Below the pieces are notes generated by a model that worked only from the letters and a program-made list of their open reading frames with translations, was not told where the DNA came from and searched no databases. The translations under genes were made by a program, and so were the position numbers. A stretch of 64,000 nt of DNA, taken from NCBI GenBank assembly GCA_018780035.1, contig JADMKE010000019.1, positions 1 to 64,000 of the forward strand, written 5' to 3'. Positions 43,952 to 52,652 of the stretch are shown here, piece by piece. Numbering within the stretch: the stretch's first letter is position 1; the number at the start of each line of letters is the position of its first letter. This stretch comes from Candidatus Sericytochromatia bacterium. Lineage in GTDB: Bacteria > Cyanobacteriota > Sericytochromatia > UBA7694.

Positions 43952-43975
43952 AATCAAAAGTTGTTAATTTTGATT
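43952..43975. promoter_or_regulatory. Palindrome AATCAAAA-GTTGTTAA-TTTTGATT before the ABC gene
   Basis: Perfect 8-bp arms ending 30 nt upstream of ATG 44006. Fits an operator or the last hairpin of a structured leader. Confidence 0.4.
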
Positions 43976-44005
43976 AAACAACACAAGCAGGTGTAAACAG
44001 CAGCG

Positions 44006-44953
44006 ATGATTGAAGTTAAACAAGTCTCTAAGTATTATTCCCATCATCAAAAAGCCGTAGATAACCTGAGTTTTTCTGTTCCAAAAGGAACCATTCTCGG
44101 CTTTTTGGGCCCCAACGGGGCTGGCAAAACCACCACCATGCGTATGATTACGGGCTTTATGGCACCCAGCGAAGGCAGCATTGAAGTCGCGGGCTGCGAC
44201 ACAGTCAGCCAATCAATGTTGGTACGCCAAAAAATTGGCTATTTGCCCGAAACGCCGCCACTCTACCCCGAGTTGACCGTGGAAAGTTATTTGGACTTTG
44301 TCGCCCGACTCAAAGGCATCAAGTCGGCCCAAGAACGCAAAAAACGCATAGCAGAAGTCGCTGAGTCTTGCTGGATTGGCGATGTGCTCAAAAAATCCCC
44401 AGGCAAGCTCTCCAAAGGCTACCGCCAGCGGGTGGGACTGGCCCAGGCGATTATCCACAACCCCGAAGTGATCATTCTTGATGAGCCCACCATCGGCCTC
44501 GATCCCAAACAAATTCAGGAAACCCGCAAACTGATCAAAGGCCTGGGTGGGCAGCACACCTTGATTCTGAGCACGCATATTTTGCCAGAGGTGCAAATGA
44601 CCTGCGACCGGGTCGTGATTATCAACAAAGGCAAAATTCTGGCCGAAGACACGCCCGCCAATTTGATTGCCCGCAGTGCAGGTGTGCAACAAATTCGGCT
44701 GCAGGTTCGTGGCCCCCAAAGCGAGATCGCCACGCTGCTTCAAGCCCAACCTGAAATTGAAAACTGCATGTATGAAAGCAGCGATGCAGATTTGCACAGT
44801 TTTCATATCCAAAGCCGCAGAATAGGCATTCAAGCCCAATTGGCCCGCAGCATCGTCGCACAGGACTGGGATCTGATGGCCCTCCAAACGGCTTCAGGCA
44901 GTCTCGAAGACATCTTTATTCAATTGGTCACCAAAGAAGGAGGAGCAGACTAA
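44006..44953 (+). CDS. ABC transporter ATPase (GldA/NodI-type)
   Basis: A 315-residue protein. Walker A GPNGAGKTTTMRMITGF near residue 36, signature LSKGYRQRVGLAQAI, Walker B VIILDEPTIGLDPKQIQETR, then a C-terminal domain as in gliding-type/ABC-2 ATPases. It powers the permease that follows; the stop and next ATG share a base (TAATG). With the two auxiliary genes it forms a four-gene Gld-like module; the substrate is unknown. Confidence 0.95.
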   Translation: MIEVKQVSKYYSHHQKAVDNLSFSVPKGTILGFLGPNGAGKTTTMRMITGFMAPSEGSIEVAGCDTVSQSMLVRQKIGYLPETPPLYPELTVESYLDFVARLKGIKSAQERKKRIAEVAESCWIGDVLKKSPGKLSKGYRQRVGLAQAIIHNPEVIILDEPTIGLDPKQIQETRKLIKGLGGQHTLILSTHILPEVQMTCDRVVIINKGKILAEDTPANLIARSAGVQQIRLQVRGPQSEIATLLQAQPEIENCMYESSDADLHSFHIQSRRIGIQAQLARSIVAQDWDLMALQTASGSLEDIFIQLVTKEGGAD

Positions 44954-45666
44954 TGGCACAGATTTGGGCAATTTCTTTAAAAGAACTCAAAGCCTATTTT
45001 GCCTCGCCGATTGCCTATGTGGTTACCGCCATGTTCCTGTTGATTTCTGGCTATTTTTTCGCCATGATTTTGGCCTATGGCAAAGATGCGGGCATGATGC
45101 GCTACCTCTTTGGCAATATGTCGGTGATCTTGCTGCTGATCACCCCCCTCTTTTCGATGCGGCTCTTTGCCGAGGAGCAAAAGAACAAGACCTTGGAGTT
45201 GCTGATGACCTCTCCGATCAGCGACGCAGGTATTGTCCTCGGCAAATTCTTGGCCACAGCCTTGCTGCTCTTGATCATGTTGCTGACCACAGCCCACTTT
45301 CCGATTTTATTGCTGGTCTTAGGCAAACCCGATCTGATGCCGATTCTGACAGGCTATTTGGGTATGTTTTTAATGGGCTGCGCCTTTTTGGCGATTGGCA
45401 TGTTGACCTCCACCTGGACCCAAAACCAGATTGTGGCAGCCGTCTCTTCGTTCTCGATTTCTCTCTTGCTCTGGTTTTTGGGCGCATCTGGCAGTCTGGC
45501 GGGTGCAGAACTCGGAGCGCTGATGACTTATGTCTCGTTAAATACCCATTTTGAAAGCTTTTCCAAAGGCGTGCTCAACAGCAGTGACCTGATTTATTAT
45601 TTCAGTGTGATTGGCATTCTGCTGTTTGTCACGGTGCGCTCATTGGAAACCCGGCGCTGGAGATAG
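44953..45666 (+). CDS. ABC-2 type permease
   Basis: A 237-residue membrane protein with about six helices (IAYVVTAMFLLISGYFFAMI, LFGNMSVILLLITPLFSMRL, FLATALLLLIMLLTTAHFPI). The LRLFAEEQKNKT-like segment (MRLFAEEQKNKTLELLMTSP) is typical of GldF-type permeases. Works with the ATPase at 44006 and the GldG-like protein downstream. Confidence 0.92.
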   Translation: MAQIWAISLKELKAYFASPIAYVVTAMFLLISGYFFAMILAYGKDAGMMRYLFGNMSVILLLITPLFSMRLFAEEQKNKTLELLMTSPISDAGIVLGKFLATALLLLIMLLTTAHFPILLLVLGKPDLMPILTGYLGMFLMGCAFLAIGMLTSTWTQNQIVAAVSSFSISLLLWFLGASGSLAGAELGALMTYVSLNTHFESFSKGVLNSSDLIYYFSVIGILLFVTVRSLETRRWR

Positions 45667-45677
45667 GAGGAACAGCC

Positions 45678-47264
45678 ATGTCAAACACATCATCTCAATC
45701 CCTTTCACTCACACGCCTAAGCCTGATTATTGGCGTGCTGGGCCTGTTGATCTTGGTCGGCGGAGTCGGCTTAAACAATTTTAAAGACTTGCAAAACCTG
45801 GCAGAACTGATGCGGGTCTTGGGCGGTATTTTGTTCGGCATCGGTGTAGCAGGACTGGTGACAGCTCGCCGCCAAGCCATCTACGGTTTTTCTCAGAGCC
45901 GCCAAGCCCGCTTTGGCAGCCAAGCGGTGATTCTCAGCCTGAGTTTTATTGGCATTGTCGCTTTGCTGAATTATCTCGGCATGCGCCACCCGCTGCGGTG
46001 GGATCTCACTGAGAACAAAAGTTTTACCCTTTCGGCTCAGACCACACGTATTTTAAAAAATCTCAAAGAACCCGTCAAAGTGACTGCCTTTTACAAAGTC
46101 AGCAACTCCATGCGCCAAGAGATGATCAATTTACTCGAAAGCTACCGCGACCAAGCCAATGGCAAACTCAAAGTTGAATTTGTCGATCCCGAGCGCCAAC
46201 CCGGTATCGCCCTGCGCTATGGTATCAGCACCAGCGACGTGATCATTCTCGAACGGGGGACACTGCGCAAAACCGTCACAGGCACCCAAGAGCAAGATGT
46301 AACCAATGCGCTGTTGGGTGTGAGTCGCGAGAAAAAACCGATTGTCTATTTTTTACAGGGCCACGGCGAAGGGGATCCCGAAGACTTTGATCCAGCCAAA
46401 GGGCTGAGTGGTCTCAAGCAGGCCCTCGAAGGCGAAAATTATCAGGTGTCCAAGCTCTATTTACAGGCCAGTGGCGGCAAAGTGCCCGCAGATGCCTCAG
46501 CTTTGGTGATTGCAGGCCCCGACAAGGCCCTGACCCCACCTGAACGACAAGCCGTGGCCGATTATTTGGCCAAACGGCCCGGACGGGTACTTTTGCTGCT
46601 GCGCCCCCAGGTTCAGACAGGTCTGGAGTCGGTGGTGGCCAAATATGGTGTGCAAGTCGGCAACAATCTCGTGATTGACGCTGGTCGCAATATTCAAAAT
46701 GATGTCTCCGCCCCCGCTGTCACAGAATATGCTTCGCACCCCATCACCAAAGACCTCTTGAGCACCATTGCCTTTTTTCCACTCGTGCGCAGTGTGCAAT
46801 TGATCAGCCCACCGCCCCAAGTCAATGGATTGGAATTGTTTAAATCCTCCAGCGACAGCTGGGCTGAGAGCAATCTCAAAGCCAATATGCTGGTCAAAAA
46901 AGACCCGCAAGATACCGTTGGGCCCCTGGCTTTGGCTGTGGCCCTGAGTATCGACATCACCCCAGAGGCCAAAGTCGGTACCGCAAACATTCAAAAGAGC
47001 CAAGCCCGGCTGGTGGTCTTTGGCAATGCATCTTTTGCCAGCAATGGCTTTGCCCGCTTGCTCGGCAATGGCGACCTTTTGCTCAACAGTCTTGCTTGGC
47101 TGGCAGAACAAGAGGACCTGATTTCAATTCGGGCCAAAGACACCCGCGACACCAAACTGGAGTTGACCAATCAGCAAAACCAGATGGTCTTTTATGTCTC
47201 TGTGGTGGGCATGCCCCTACTGATGCTCGTGCTGGGTACCTTTGTCTGGTGGAAAAGGAGATAA
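45678..47264 (+). CDS. GldG-like ABC-type auxiliary membrane protein
   Basis: A 528-residue protein. Three N-terminal or early hydrophobic helices, a large extracytoplasmic domain of the ABC_transp_aux/GldG type (LRWDLTENKSFTLSAQTTRI, VKVTAFYKVSNSMRQEMINL, VYFLQGHGEGDPEDF), and a C-terminal transmembrane helix (VSVVGMPLLMLVLGTFVWWK). SD AGGAGG lies 6 nt before ATG. It probably forms the periplasmic part of the ABC machine. Confidence 0.9.
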   Translation: MSNTSSQSLSLTRLSLIIGVLGLLILVGGVGLNNFKDLQNLAELMRVLGGILFGIGVAGLVTARRQAIYGFSQSRQARFGSQAVILSLSFIGIVALLNYLGMRHPLRWDLTENKSFTLSAQTTRILKNLKEPVKVTAFYKVSNSMRQEMINLLESYRDQANGKLKVEFVDPERQPGIALRYGISTSDVIILERGTLRKTVTGTQEQDVTNALLGVSREKKPIVYFLQGHGEGDPEDFDPAKGLSGLKQALEGENYQVSKLYLQASGGKVPADASALVIAGPDKALTPPERQAVADYLAKRPGRVLLLLRPQVQTGLESVVAKYGVQVGNNLVIDAGRNIQNDVSAPAVTEYASHPITKDLLSTIAFFPLVRSVQLISPPPQVNGLELFKSSSDSWAESNLKANMLVKKDPQDTVGPLALAVALSIDITPEAKVGTANIQKSQARLVVFGNASFASNGFARLLGNGDLLLNSLAWLAEQEDLISIRAKDTRDTKLELTNQQNQMVFYVSVVGMPLLMLVLGTFVWWKRR

Positions 47265-47267
47265 GCC

Positions 47268-47831
47268 ATGAAACCCATTTATACCTTTGGTATGCTGGGC
47301 ATTCTCCTGGCCTTGGGGGCCTATGTCTTTTTCTTTGAACGACAGCCGGTCACCCCCAGCGGCAATCAGGAGTCCAAGCCCAAAATTGTGCAAATGCAGC
47401 CCTCAACAGTCAAAACCCTGACGATCAGCCGAGGGGCGCAAAAAACCAGCTTTGAGCAAGACAAACTCAGTCATTGGCGTCTTTTGGCACCCCAGCAAAC
47501 AGAAGCCGACTCAGTTGCGGTCAACACCCTCTTGGATCACATCAAAGACTGGCAAGCAGCAGAGGTACTTGAACCCGCTTTTAAGGTGAGCGAAAAGCCC
47601 ACGTTTGGGTTGGCACCCAACCCACTCCGACTGGAAATCACCACCCCCTCGGGCAAAAGCGAGATTTTGATTGGCAATAAAACACCGATCAATTCGGGTT
47701 ATTACGTGCTCTCAGCCGATGGCAAACAGCTCTATCTGAGTTTTATCAACGTACCCGAGGAACTCAACCAAATGCTCTTCCAACCCCCTTTGCCCAAAGT
47801 TTCACCCTCGCCGCTCACAAATAAAAAATAA
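47268..47831 (+). CDS. DUF4340-domain membrane-anchored protein
   Basis: A 187-residue protein. N-terminal anchor (FGMLGILLALGAYVFFFE), then a DUF4340-type domain (VKTLTISRGAQKTSFEQDKL, WRLLAPQQTEADSVAVNTLL, PLRLEITTPSGKSEILIGN, YYVLSADGKQLYLS). DUF4340 genes regularly follow GldG-like genes. It starts 3 nt after the upstream stop. Confidence 0.88.
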   Translation: MKPIYTFGMLGILLALGAYVFFFERQPVTPSGNQESKPKIVQMQPSTVKTLTISRGAQKTSFEQDKLSHWRLLAPQQTEADSVAVNTLLDHIKDWQAAEVLEPAFKVSEKPTFGLAPNPLRLEITTPSGKSEILIGNKTPINSGYYVLSADGKQLYLSFINVPEELNQMLFQPPLPKVSPSPLTNKK

Positions 47832-47929
47832 GTTGTTTTTGGGGGCCAAGAGGCACTTTTATCACAGATGCTCGCCAATCAGTGGGCGTAACATGGAGAA
47901 GACGATCCTCCGGAAGCGATTCTCCTCTT

Positions 47930-48928
47930 ATGCAAACCCTCCTGGCCCTCAGCACTGTTCCCTTAACAGCACTGATCTCTGTGCTCTTAGGTCGCTATGC
48001 CGTGGAAATGCTGCGGCGCCTCAAATTGGGGCAACATATTCGCGAAGAGGGCCCACAGTCTCATTTGAGCAAAGGTGGCACCCCCACCATGGGCGGCATC
48101 ATCTTTTTAATTCCCGTGCTGCTGGTGACCTTTTTCTTCTCCCGCCCCACGCCCCACACCTTGATACTATTGGGGCTGGTGGTCTTAAGCGCCGCAATTG
48201 GCTTTGTCGACGACTTTCAAAAAATTTGGCTTAAGAACAACAAAGGCATCACACCCAAACAAAAATTGGCAGGACAGATGTTTGTCGGTTTTTTATTGGG
48301 GGCCTACCTGCAATTGGGTCCCCCTCAGCATTTGCCGACCACTGAGATCCCGTTTATCAACTGGAATTTGCCCCTGGGCTGGCTATTTGTGCCCTTTGTG
48401 GTGCTCTTTTTCGTCTCAACCACCAACGCAGTCAACTTAACCGACGGTCTCGACGGACTGGCCTCAACCGTGGCATTGGTGACCCTGACGGCCTTGAGTG
48501 CCCTGCTGATTCTCAAAGGGGGACTGACAGACCCTTTGCTCCAACCCGGTGTAATTCTTGGGCTTTCAACCATTGGCGGCTGTTTGGGTTTTCTCTGGTA
48601 CAACAGCCACCCGGCGCAGGTCTTTATGGGCGATACTGGCTCACTCGGTTTGGGTGGTATTCTGGCAGTGATGTCGGTACTGGGGCATTTGGAGTTTTGG
48701 TTTATTTTGGTGGGCATTATCTTTGTGGCAGAGGCCCTGTCCGTGGTTGTACAGGTCACCTATTTCAAAAAAACCCGCAAGCGCCTGTTGCGCATGAGCC
48801 CGCTGCACCACCATTTTGAACTTGGGGGCTGGAAAGAGACCCAGGTCGTCAACCGCTTTGGTTTTGTCGCTGCGCTCTCTTGCCTGATTGCCTTTATTGG
48901 CTATTATGGCTCCCACGGTTTGCCTTAA
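47930..48928 (+). CDS. mraY: Phospho-N-acetylmuramoyl-pentapeptide transferase (MraY)
   Basis: A 332-residue membrane enzyme of normal length with about ten helices. Motifs: SHLSKGGTPTMGGIIF near residue 43, IGFVDDFQKIWLKNNKGITP, NAVNLTDGLDGLASTVA, VFMGDTGSLGLGG and MSPLHHHFELGGWKETQVV. It makes lipid I from UDP-MurNAc-pentapeptide and undecaprenyl phosphate. ATG 47930 has no clear ribosome site; an in-frame GTG at 47882 is possible. First gene of the mur/fts cluster. Confidence 0.97.
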   Translation: MQTLLALSTVPLTALISVLLGRYAVEMLRRLKLGQHIREEGPQSHLSKGGTPTMGGIIFLIPVLLVTFFFSRPTPHTLILLGLVVLSAAIGFVDDFQKIWLKNNKGITPKQKLAGQMFVGFLLGAYLQLGPPQHLPTTEIPFINWNLPLGWLFVPFVVLFFVSTTNAVNLTDGLDGLASTVALVTLTALSALLILKGGLTDPLLQPGVILGLSTIGGCLGFLWYNSHPAQVFMGDTGSLGLGGILAVMSVLGHLEFWFILVGIIFVAEALSVVVQVTYFKKTRKRLLRMSPLHHHFELGGWKETQVVNRFGFVAALSCLIAFIGYYGSHGLP

Positions 48929-48929
48929 A

Positions 48930-50294
48930 ATGAGCAAAACACAAGCTGAATTTTGGCAAGGACGCCGGGTCGTTGTTCTCGGCGCAGCCCGCAGTGGCAT
49001 TGCTGCTGCCCGTTTTCTCAAAGACAAAGGCAATACTGTCAGCCTCAGCGACAGTGGCCCCATTTCTGGGGAGATCAAAGCAGAATTGGCAGAGCTGGGA
49101 ATTCCCTGGGAAGAAGGCGGGCATACCCGCGAATGGCTCACACAGGCAGAGGCCATCATTGCCAGCCCCGGCATTCCGCTCACAGCCAAACCCTTTCAAT
49201 GGGCCCAAGCAGAAGGCATTCCGGTTTTAAGCGAAATCGAGTTGGCAGGACAATTTCTCAAAATCCCCGTGATTGCCGTAACTGGCAGCAACGGCAAAAC
49301 CACGACCGTCACCTTGATTCATGCTCTTTTAACAGAAGCTGGGCTGCGAGCAGGACTCGGGGGCAATATTGGCACCCCCCTGATTTCGTTTGTGGGCCAG
49401 GAATTGGACTGGATTGTGGCCGAACTGAGTTCGTTTCAGCTCGAAACCACCTACAGTTTTAAACCCCAAATCGCGCTCTTGCTCAATCTCTACCCCAACC
49501 ATCTCGATCGCCACCCCAGCATGGAAAGCTATTTTGAAATCAAAAGCCGGATTTTTCAAGCCCAAGATGCCAACGATTGGAGCCTGAGCAATGGCGACAA
49601 TCCCTGGTGCCAAGCCCTGTCCCAACACACCAAACAACCCCTGCAGTGGTTTTCGCGCCAAGCAGGCCCGCAGGTCTGGGCCTGGATTGAAGCCGGGCAA
49701 CTCTGGCGGCAAATGCCCGCAGGCCCCGAAGCCGTCATCGCTCTGCCAGAATTGCCGCTGCTTGGCAACCACAACCAAGAAAACTGTCTGGCCGTATTGG
49801 CCATTTCGGCCCGGCTGAAAATTCCCGTTGAAGCGGTTAGGCGCGCCCTGAAAAAGGTCACAGGCATTCCCCATCGCTTGGAAAAAGTCGCCGAGCTTCA
49901 GGGCCGGGTCTTTATCAATGACTCCAAAGCGACCAATTATCTGGCCACCCAAAAAGCCTTAGAAAGTTTAGAACCACCGCTGATTCTGATTGCGGGAGGG
50001 CGCGACAAAGGGGGGGATTTACACCCCCTGATCGATCTGATTCATTCCCGCGTCAAAGCCGTGGTATTGCTGGGAGAAGCCGCCCCTCATTTTGCCCAGG
50101 AATTGCAAAAAAGAGAGTATAATCAAATCAGCGTGGTCAATACAATGCAAGAAGCGGTGGAGCAGGCTTGGCGGGTTTCTCAGCCAAAGGATCAAATTTT
50201 GCTTTCGCCGGCCTGCGCCAGCTATGATATGTTTCACAATTTTGAGGAGAGAGGGGAGAGGTTCAAAGCAGATGTTGCTGCGCTCACCCCCTAA
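48930..50294 (+). CDS. murD: UDP-N-acetylmuramoyl-L-alanine:D-glutamate ligase
   Basis: A 454-residue protein of normal length. N-terminal nucleotide-sugar domain (VVVLGAARSGIAAARFLKDK), ATP loop VTGSNGKTTTVTLIHALLTE near residue 117, NLYPNHLDRHPSMESYFEIK and the C-terminal VFINDSKATNYLATQKALES. It adds D-Glu to UDP-MurNAc-L-Ala. It starts one base after the mraY stop. Confidence 0.97.
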   Translation: MSKTQAEFWQGRRVVVLGAARSGIAAARFLKDKGNTVSLSDSGPISGEIKAELAELGIPWEEGGHTREWLTQAEAIIASPGIPLTAKPFQWAQAEGIPVLSEIELAGQFLKIPVIAVTGSNGKTTTVTLIHALLTEAGLRAGLGGNIGTPLISFVGQELDWIVAELSSFQLETTYSFKPQIALLLNLYPNHLDRHPSMESYFEIKSRIFQAQDANDWSLSNGDNPWCQALSQHTKQPLQWFSRQAGPQVWAWIEAGQLWRQMPAGPEAVIALPELPLLGNHNQENCLAVLAISARLKIPVEAVRRALKKVTGIPHRLEKVAELQGRVFINDSKATNYLATQKALESLEPPLILIAGGRDKGGDLHPLIDLIHSRVKAVVLLGEAAPHFAQELQKREYNQISVVNTMQEAVEQAWRVSQPKDQILLSPACASYDMFHNFEERGERFKADVAALTP

Positions 50295-51543
50295 AACCCG
50301 GCAGACCATGAAACGCAGTGAACGGGCCCAGCGCCTCAAAGCAGAACCCCCTTCAGAACTCGTCAATCAGGTGCTCAAGGACCACCGTCCCAATCACCAC
50401 ATCGATTATTTTCTCTTAAATATCATCATCTTGTTGATGGTCATGGGCTTGGTGAGTATTCTCAGTGCCAGCGCCCACGTCGCCCAGGCCCAAATGGGCG
50501 ACGCCAGCTATTATTTTAAAAAACAATTGGTGGGCGTGGTTTTGGGGCTGATTGGCATGTTTGCCGCCTCGCGAATAGATATCTACAAATTGCCGCGCTG
50601 GATTACCCCGCTGATGGTGGTGGCCATTGTCCTGCTTTTGGCCACCCACATTCCAGGTATTGGGATTACCAGCAAAGGCTCTTCCCGTTGGATTCATCTC
50701 TTTGGCTTGGTCTTCCAGCCCTCTGAGATTGCCAAACCTGTTTTGGTGGTGTATCTGGCCACCATTCTGGGTCATCCGTATGCGCGCAAATTGAGTTTGT
50801 TCGAAAAAGGCCAAATATTGATGCCTGTCGGAGCCATTCTGCTCTTGATTCTGACCGAGCCCGATTTGGGCACCACGATTGTGGTGGCAGGCACCGTCTT
50901 TATCATTTATTTCGCTGCCGGCCTGCCGATTTGGAAAGCAGGAGCCTTGCTCGGGGGGGGTGGCCTGATGTTTTTCCTGCTGAGCTGGAGCACACCTTAC
51001 CAACAGGCGCGTATCACCTCTTGGCTTGACCCCTTCTCAGACCCGCAAGGCAAAGGTTTTCACCTGATTCAATCCCTGATTGCAATTGGCTCAGGGGGCT
51101 TTATTGGCAATGGTTTTGGCCAAAGCGTGCAAAAGCTCTTTTATCTGCCCGAGCAACACACCGACTTTATCTTCGCTGTCATTTCTGAAGAATTTGGCTT
51201 TATTGGCGTCTGTGTGCTGCTGCTGATGTTTATCCTGCTGGCCCAACGGGGCACCGCAATTGCCGTCAAGAGCCCCACTCCCTATCTCAAACTCTTGGCG
51301 ATGGGTATTTGCTGTATGACAGTGATGCAGGCCTGGGTCAATCTGGCGGTGGTCAGTGGCAGTATTCCCACCACTGGTCTGACCCTGCCTTTTATCAGTT
51401 TTGGCAGTTCCTCTTTGATTGTGAACCTGACCTCCATGGGTCTGCTGCTGAATATCTCGCGCTACGTGCCCAGCGTCCTTAAACCGGCACCGAAACCACG
51501 GCCCGACCAAGAATTCAGCCAAGAAGAAGAGCAAACAGCATGA
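50272..51543 (+). CDS. ftsW: Lipid II polymerase / cell-division protein FtsW
   Basis: A 423-residue SEDS-family protein with about ten helices. Motifs: SSRWIHLFGLVFQPSEIAKP, TEPDLGTTIVVAGT, GKGFHLIQSLIAIGSGGF, FAVISEEFGFIG and SGSIPTTGLTLPFISFGSSS. It polymerises septal glycan with a partner transpeptidase. I chose ATG 50272 (overlapping murD by 23 nt) because of GAGAGG upstream; ATG 50308 is also possible. Position in the mur cluster favours FtsW over RodA. Confidence 0.95.
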   Translation: MLLRSPPKTRQTMKRSERAQRLKAEPPSELVNQVLKDHRPNHHIDYFLLNIIILLMVMGLVSILSASAHVAQAQMGDASYYFKKQLVGVVLGLIGMFAASRIDIYKLPRWITPLMVVAIVLLLATHIPGIGITSKGSSRWIHLFGLVFQPSEIAKPVLVVYLATILGHPYARKLSLFEKGQILMPVGAILLLILTEPDLGTTIVVAGTVFIIYFAAGLPIWKAGALLGGGGLMFFLLSWSTPYQQARITSWLDPFSDPQGKGFHLIQSLIAIGSGGFIGNGFGQSVQKLFYLPEQHTDFIFAVISEEFGFIGVCVLLLMFILLAQRGTAIAVKSPTPYLKLLAMGICCMTVMQAWVNLAVVSGSIPTTGLTLPFISFGSSSLIVNLTSMGLLLNISRYVPSVLKPAPKPRPDQEFSQEEEQTA

Positions 51544-52652
51544 AACCCAGTATTGTGATCAGCTGTGGCGGCACCGGCGGGCATATCTATCCGGGATTGG
51601 CCGTGGGCCGGGTCTTGCAGAGCCAGGGCTGGTCTGTGCGTTTTATCGGCTCGGATAACCGCATGGAAAAGGACAAAATCCCCGCTGAGGGCTTCCCATT
51701 TTTGGGCCTGCCTGTGCAACAATTGCGCAAAAACCAGCCGATTCGCAGCCTCAAAGCACTGTATAAAAGCGTTCAAATTGCGCGCCAAGATCTGCGCGGG
51801 CAACGCCCTCATGTGGTGCTGGGCCTGGGCTCGTATATCACTGTGCCCACAATTGTGGCTGCTTGGCTCGAAAAAATTCCCGTGGTGCTGCTCGAAACCA
51901 ACGTGGTGCCTGGCAAAGCCAATTTGTACCTGGCCCGCCTGGCCCAAGCTGTGGCCCTGGCCCATGCCGACACCGCTCAGTATCTGCCTCCCCAGACGCT
52001 CCAGCGCTTGACCGGCAGCCCGATTCGGCCTGAAATTACCCAAGGCCAACGCGAAGAAGGGCTCGCGCTCTTTGGTTTGGATGCCAATTGTAAAACCCTC
52101 ACGCTGGTCGGCGGAAGCCAAGGTGCACAAAAGCTCAACCAGGCCCTGCTTGCAACTCTGCCTGAGTTGCTGGCCCTTGAAAACCTGCAGATTGTGCATG
52201 TCAGCGGCGCTGGCAATGAAGCTGAAATCAAAGCAGCAGCGGGTGTGTATGCTGGTCACCCCCGCTACCATTTGTTAAACTACGTAGACAATATGCCCGC
52301 CCTGTTGGCTTGCACCGATTTGGTGATTTCCCGGGCGGGTGCATCAAGTATTGCTGAGTTCCTGGCCTGCCAAATTCCTTCGATTCTGATTCCTGGCGGT
52401 TTTGGCGGTGGCCACCAACTCGACAATGCCCGCGCCTTGGCAGATGCTGGCGCAGCCATCCTGCTCACAGAACCCCAACTTGCAATCACGCCGTTGGGGC
52501 CGGTGATCCGGGATGTAATCATGGATACAGAAAGGCTGGACAAAATGCGTGAGAATTGTAGTCAGCTCAATTCCCCCCTTGCCGCCAATCAGGTAGCCCA
52601 ACTTATACACGACACTATTTCCTATCCCAAAGAAGAGGCTCTTGCATGTTGA
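51540..52652 (+). CDS. murG: Lipid II synthase MurG
   Basis: A 370-residue GT-B glycosyltransferase. Motifs: VISCGGTGGHIYPGLAVGRV at the N-terminus, LVGGSQGAQKLNQALL, YVDNMPALLACTDLVISRAG, ASSIAEFLACQIPSILIPGG. It adds GlcNAc to lipid I at the inner face of the membrane. The start overlaps the ftsW stop (ATGA). Confidence 0.98.
   Translation: MKPSIVISCGGTGGHIYPGLAVGRVLQSQGWSVRFIGSDNRMEKDKIPAEGFPFLGLPVQQLRKNQPIRSLKALYKSVQIARQDLRGQRPHVVLGLGSYITVPTIVAAWLEKIPVVLLETNVVPGKANLYLARLAQAVALAHADTAQYLPPQTLQRLTGSPIRPEITQGQREEGLALFGLDANCKTLTLVGGSQGAQKLNQALLATLPELLALENLQIVHVSGAGNEAEIKAAAGVYAGHPRYHLLNYVDNMPALLACTDLVISRAGASSIAEFLACQIPSILIPGGFGGGHQLDNARALADAGAAILLTEPQLAITPLGPVIRDVIMDTERLDKMRENCSQLNSPLAANQVAQLIHDTISYPKEEALAC

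Larger units (their letters stand above)
43714..44005. other. Hairpin-rich divergent region before the ABC operon
   Basis: Contains a long imperfect inverted repeat (43851-43949), a GCCCC.../AGGGG hairpin near 43807-43831 and the palindrome AATCAAAA-8 nt-TTTTGATT (43952-43975). No ORF or T-tailed terminator. Confidence 0.6.

Noticed and set aside
47833-48234. 133-codon ORF overlapping the mraY start in another frame
   Set aside because: Cys/Arg/His-rich and overlaps conserved mraY sequence.
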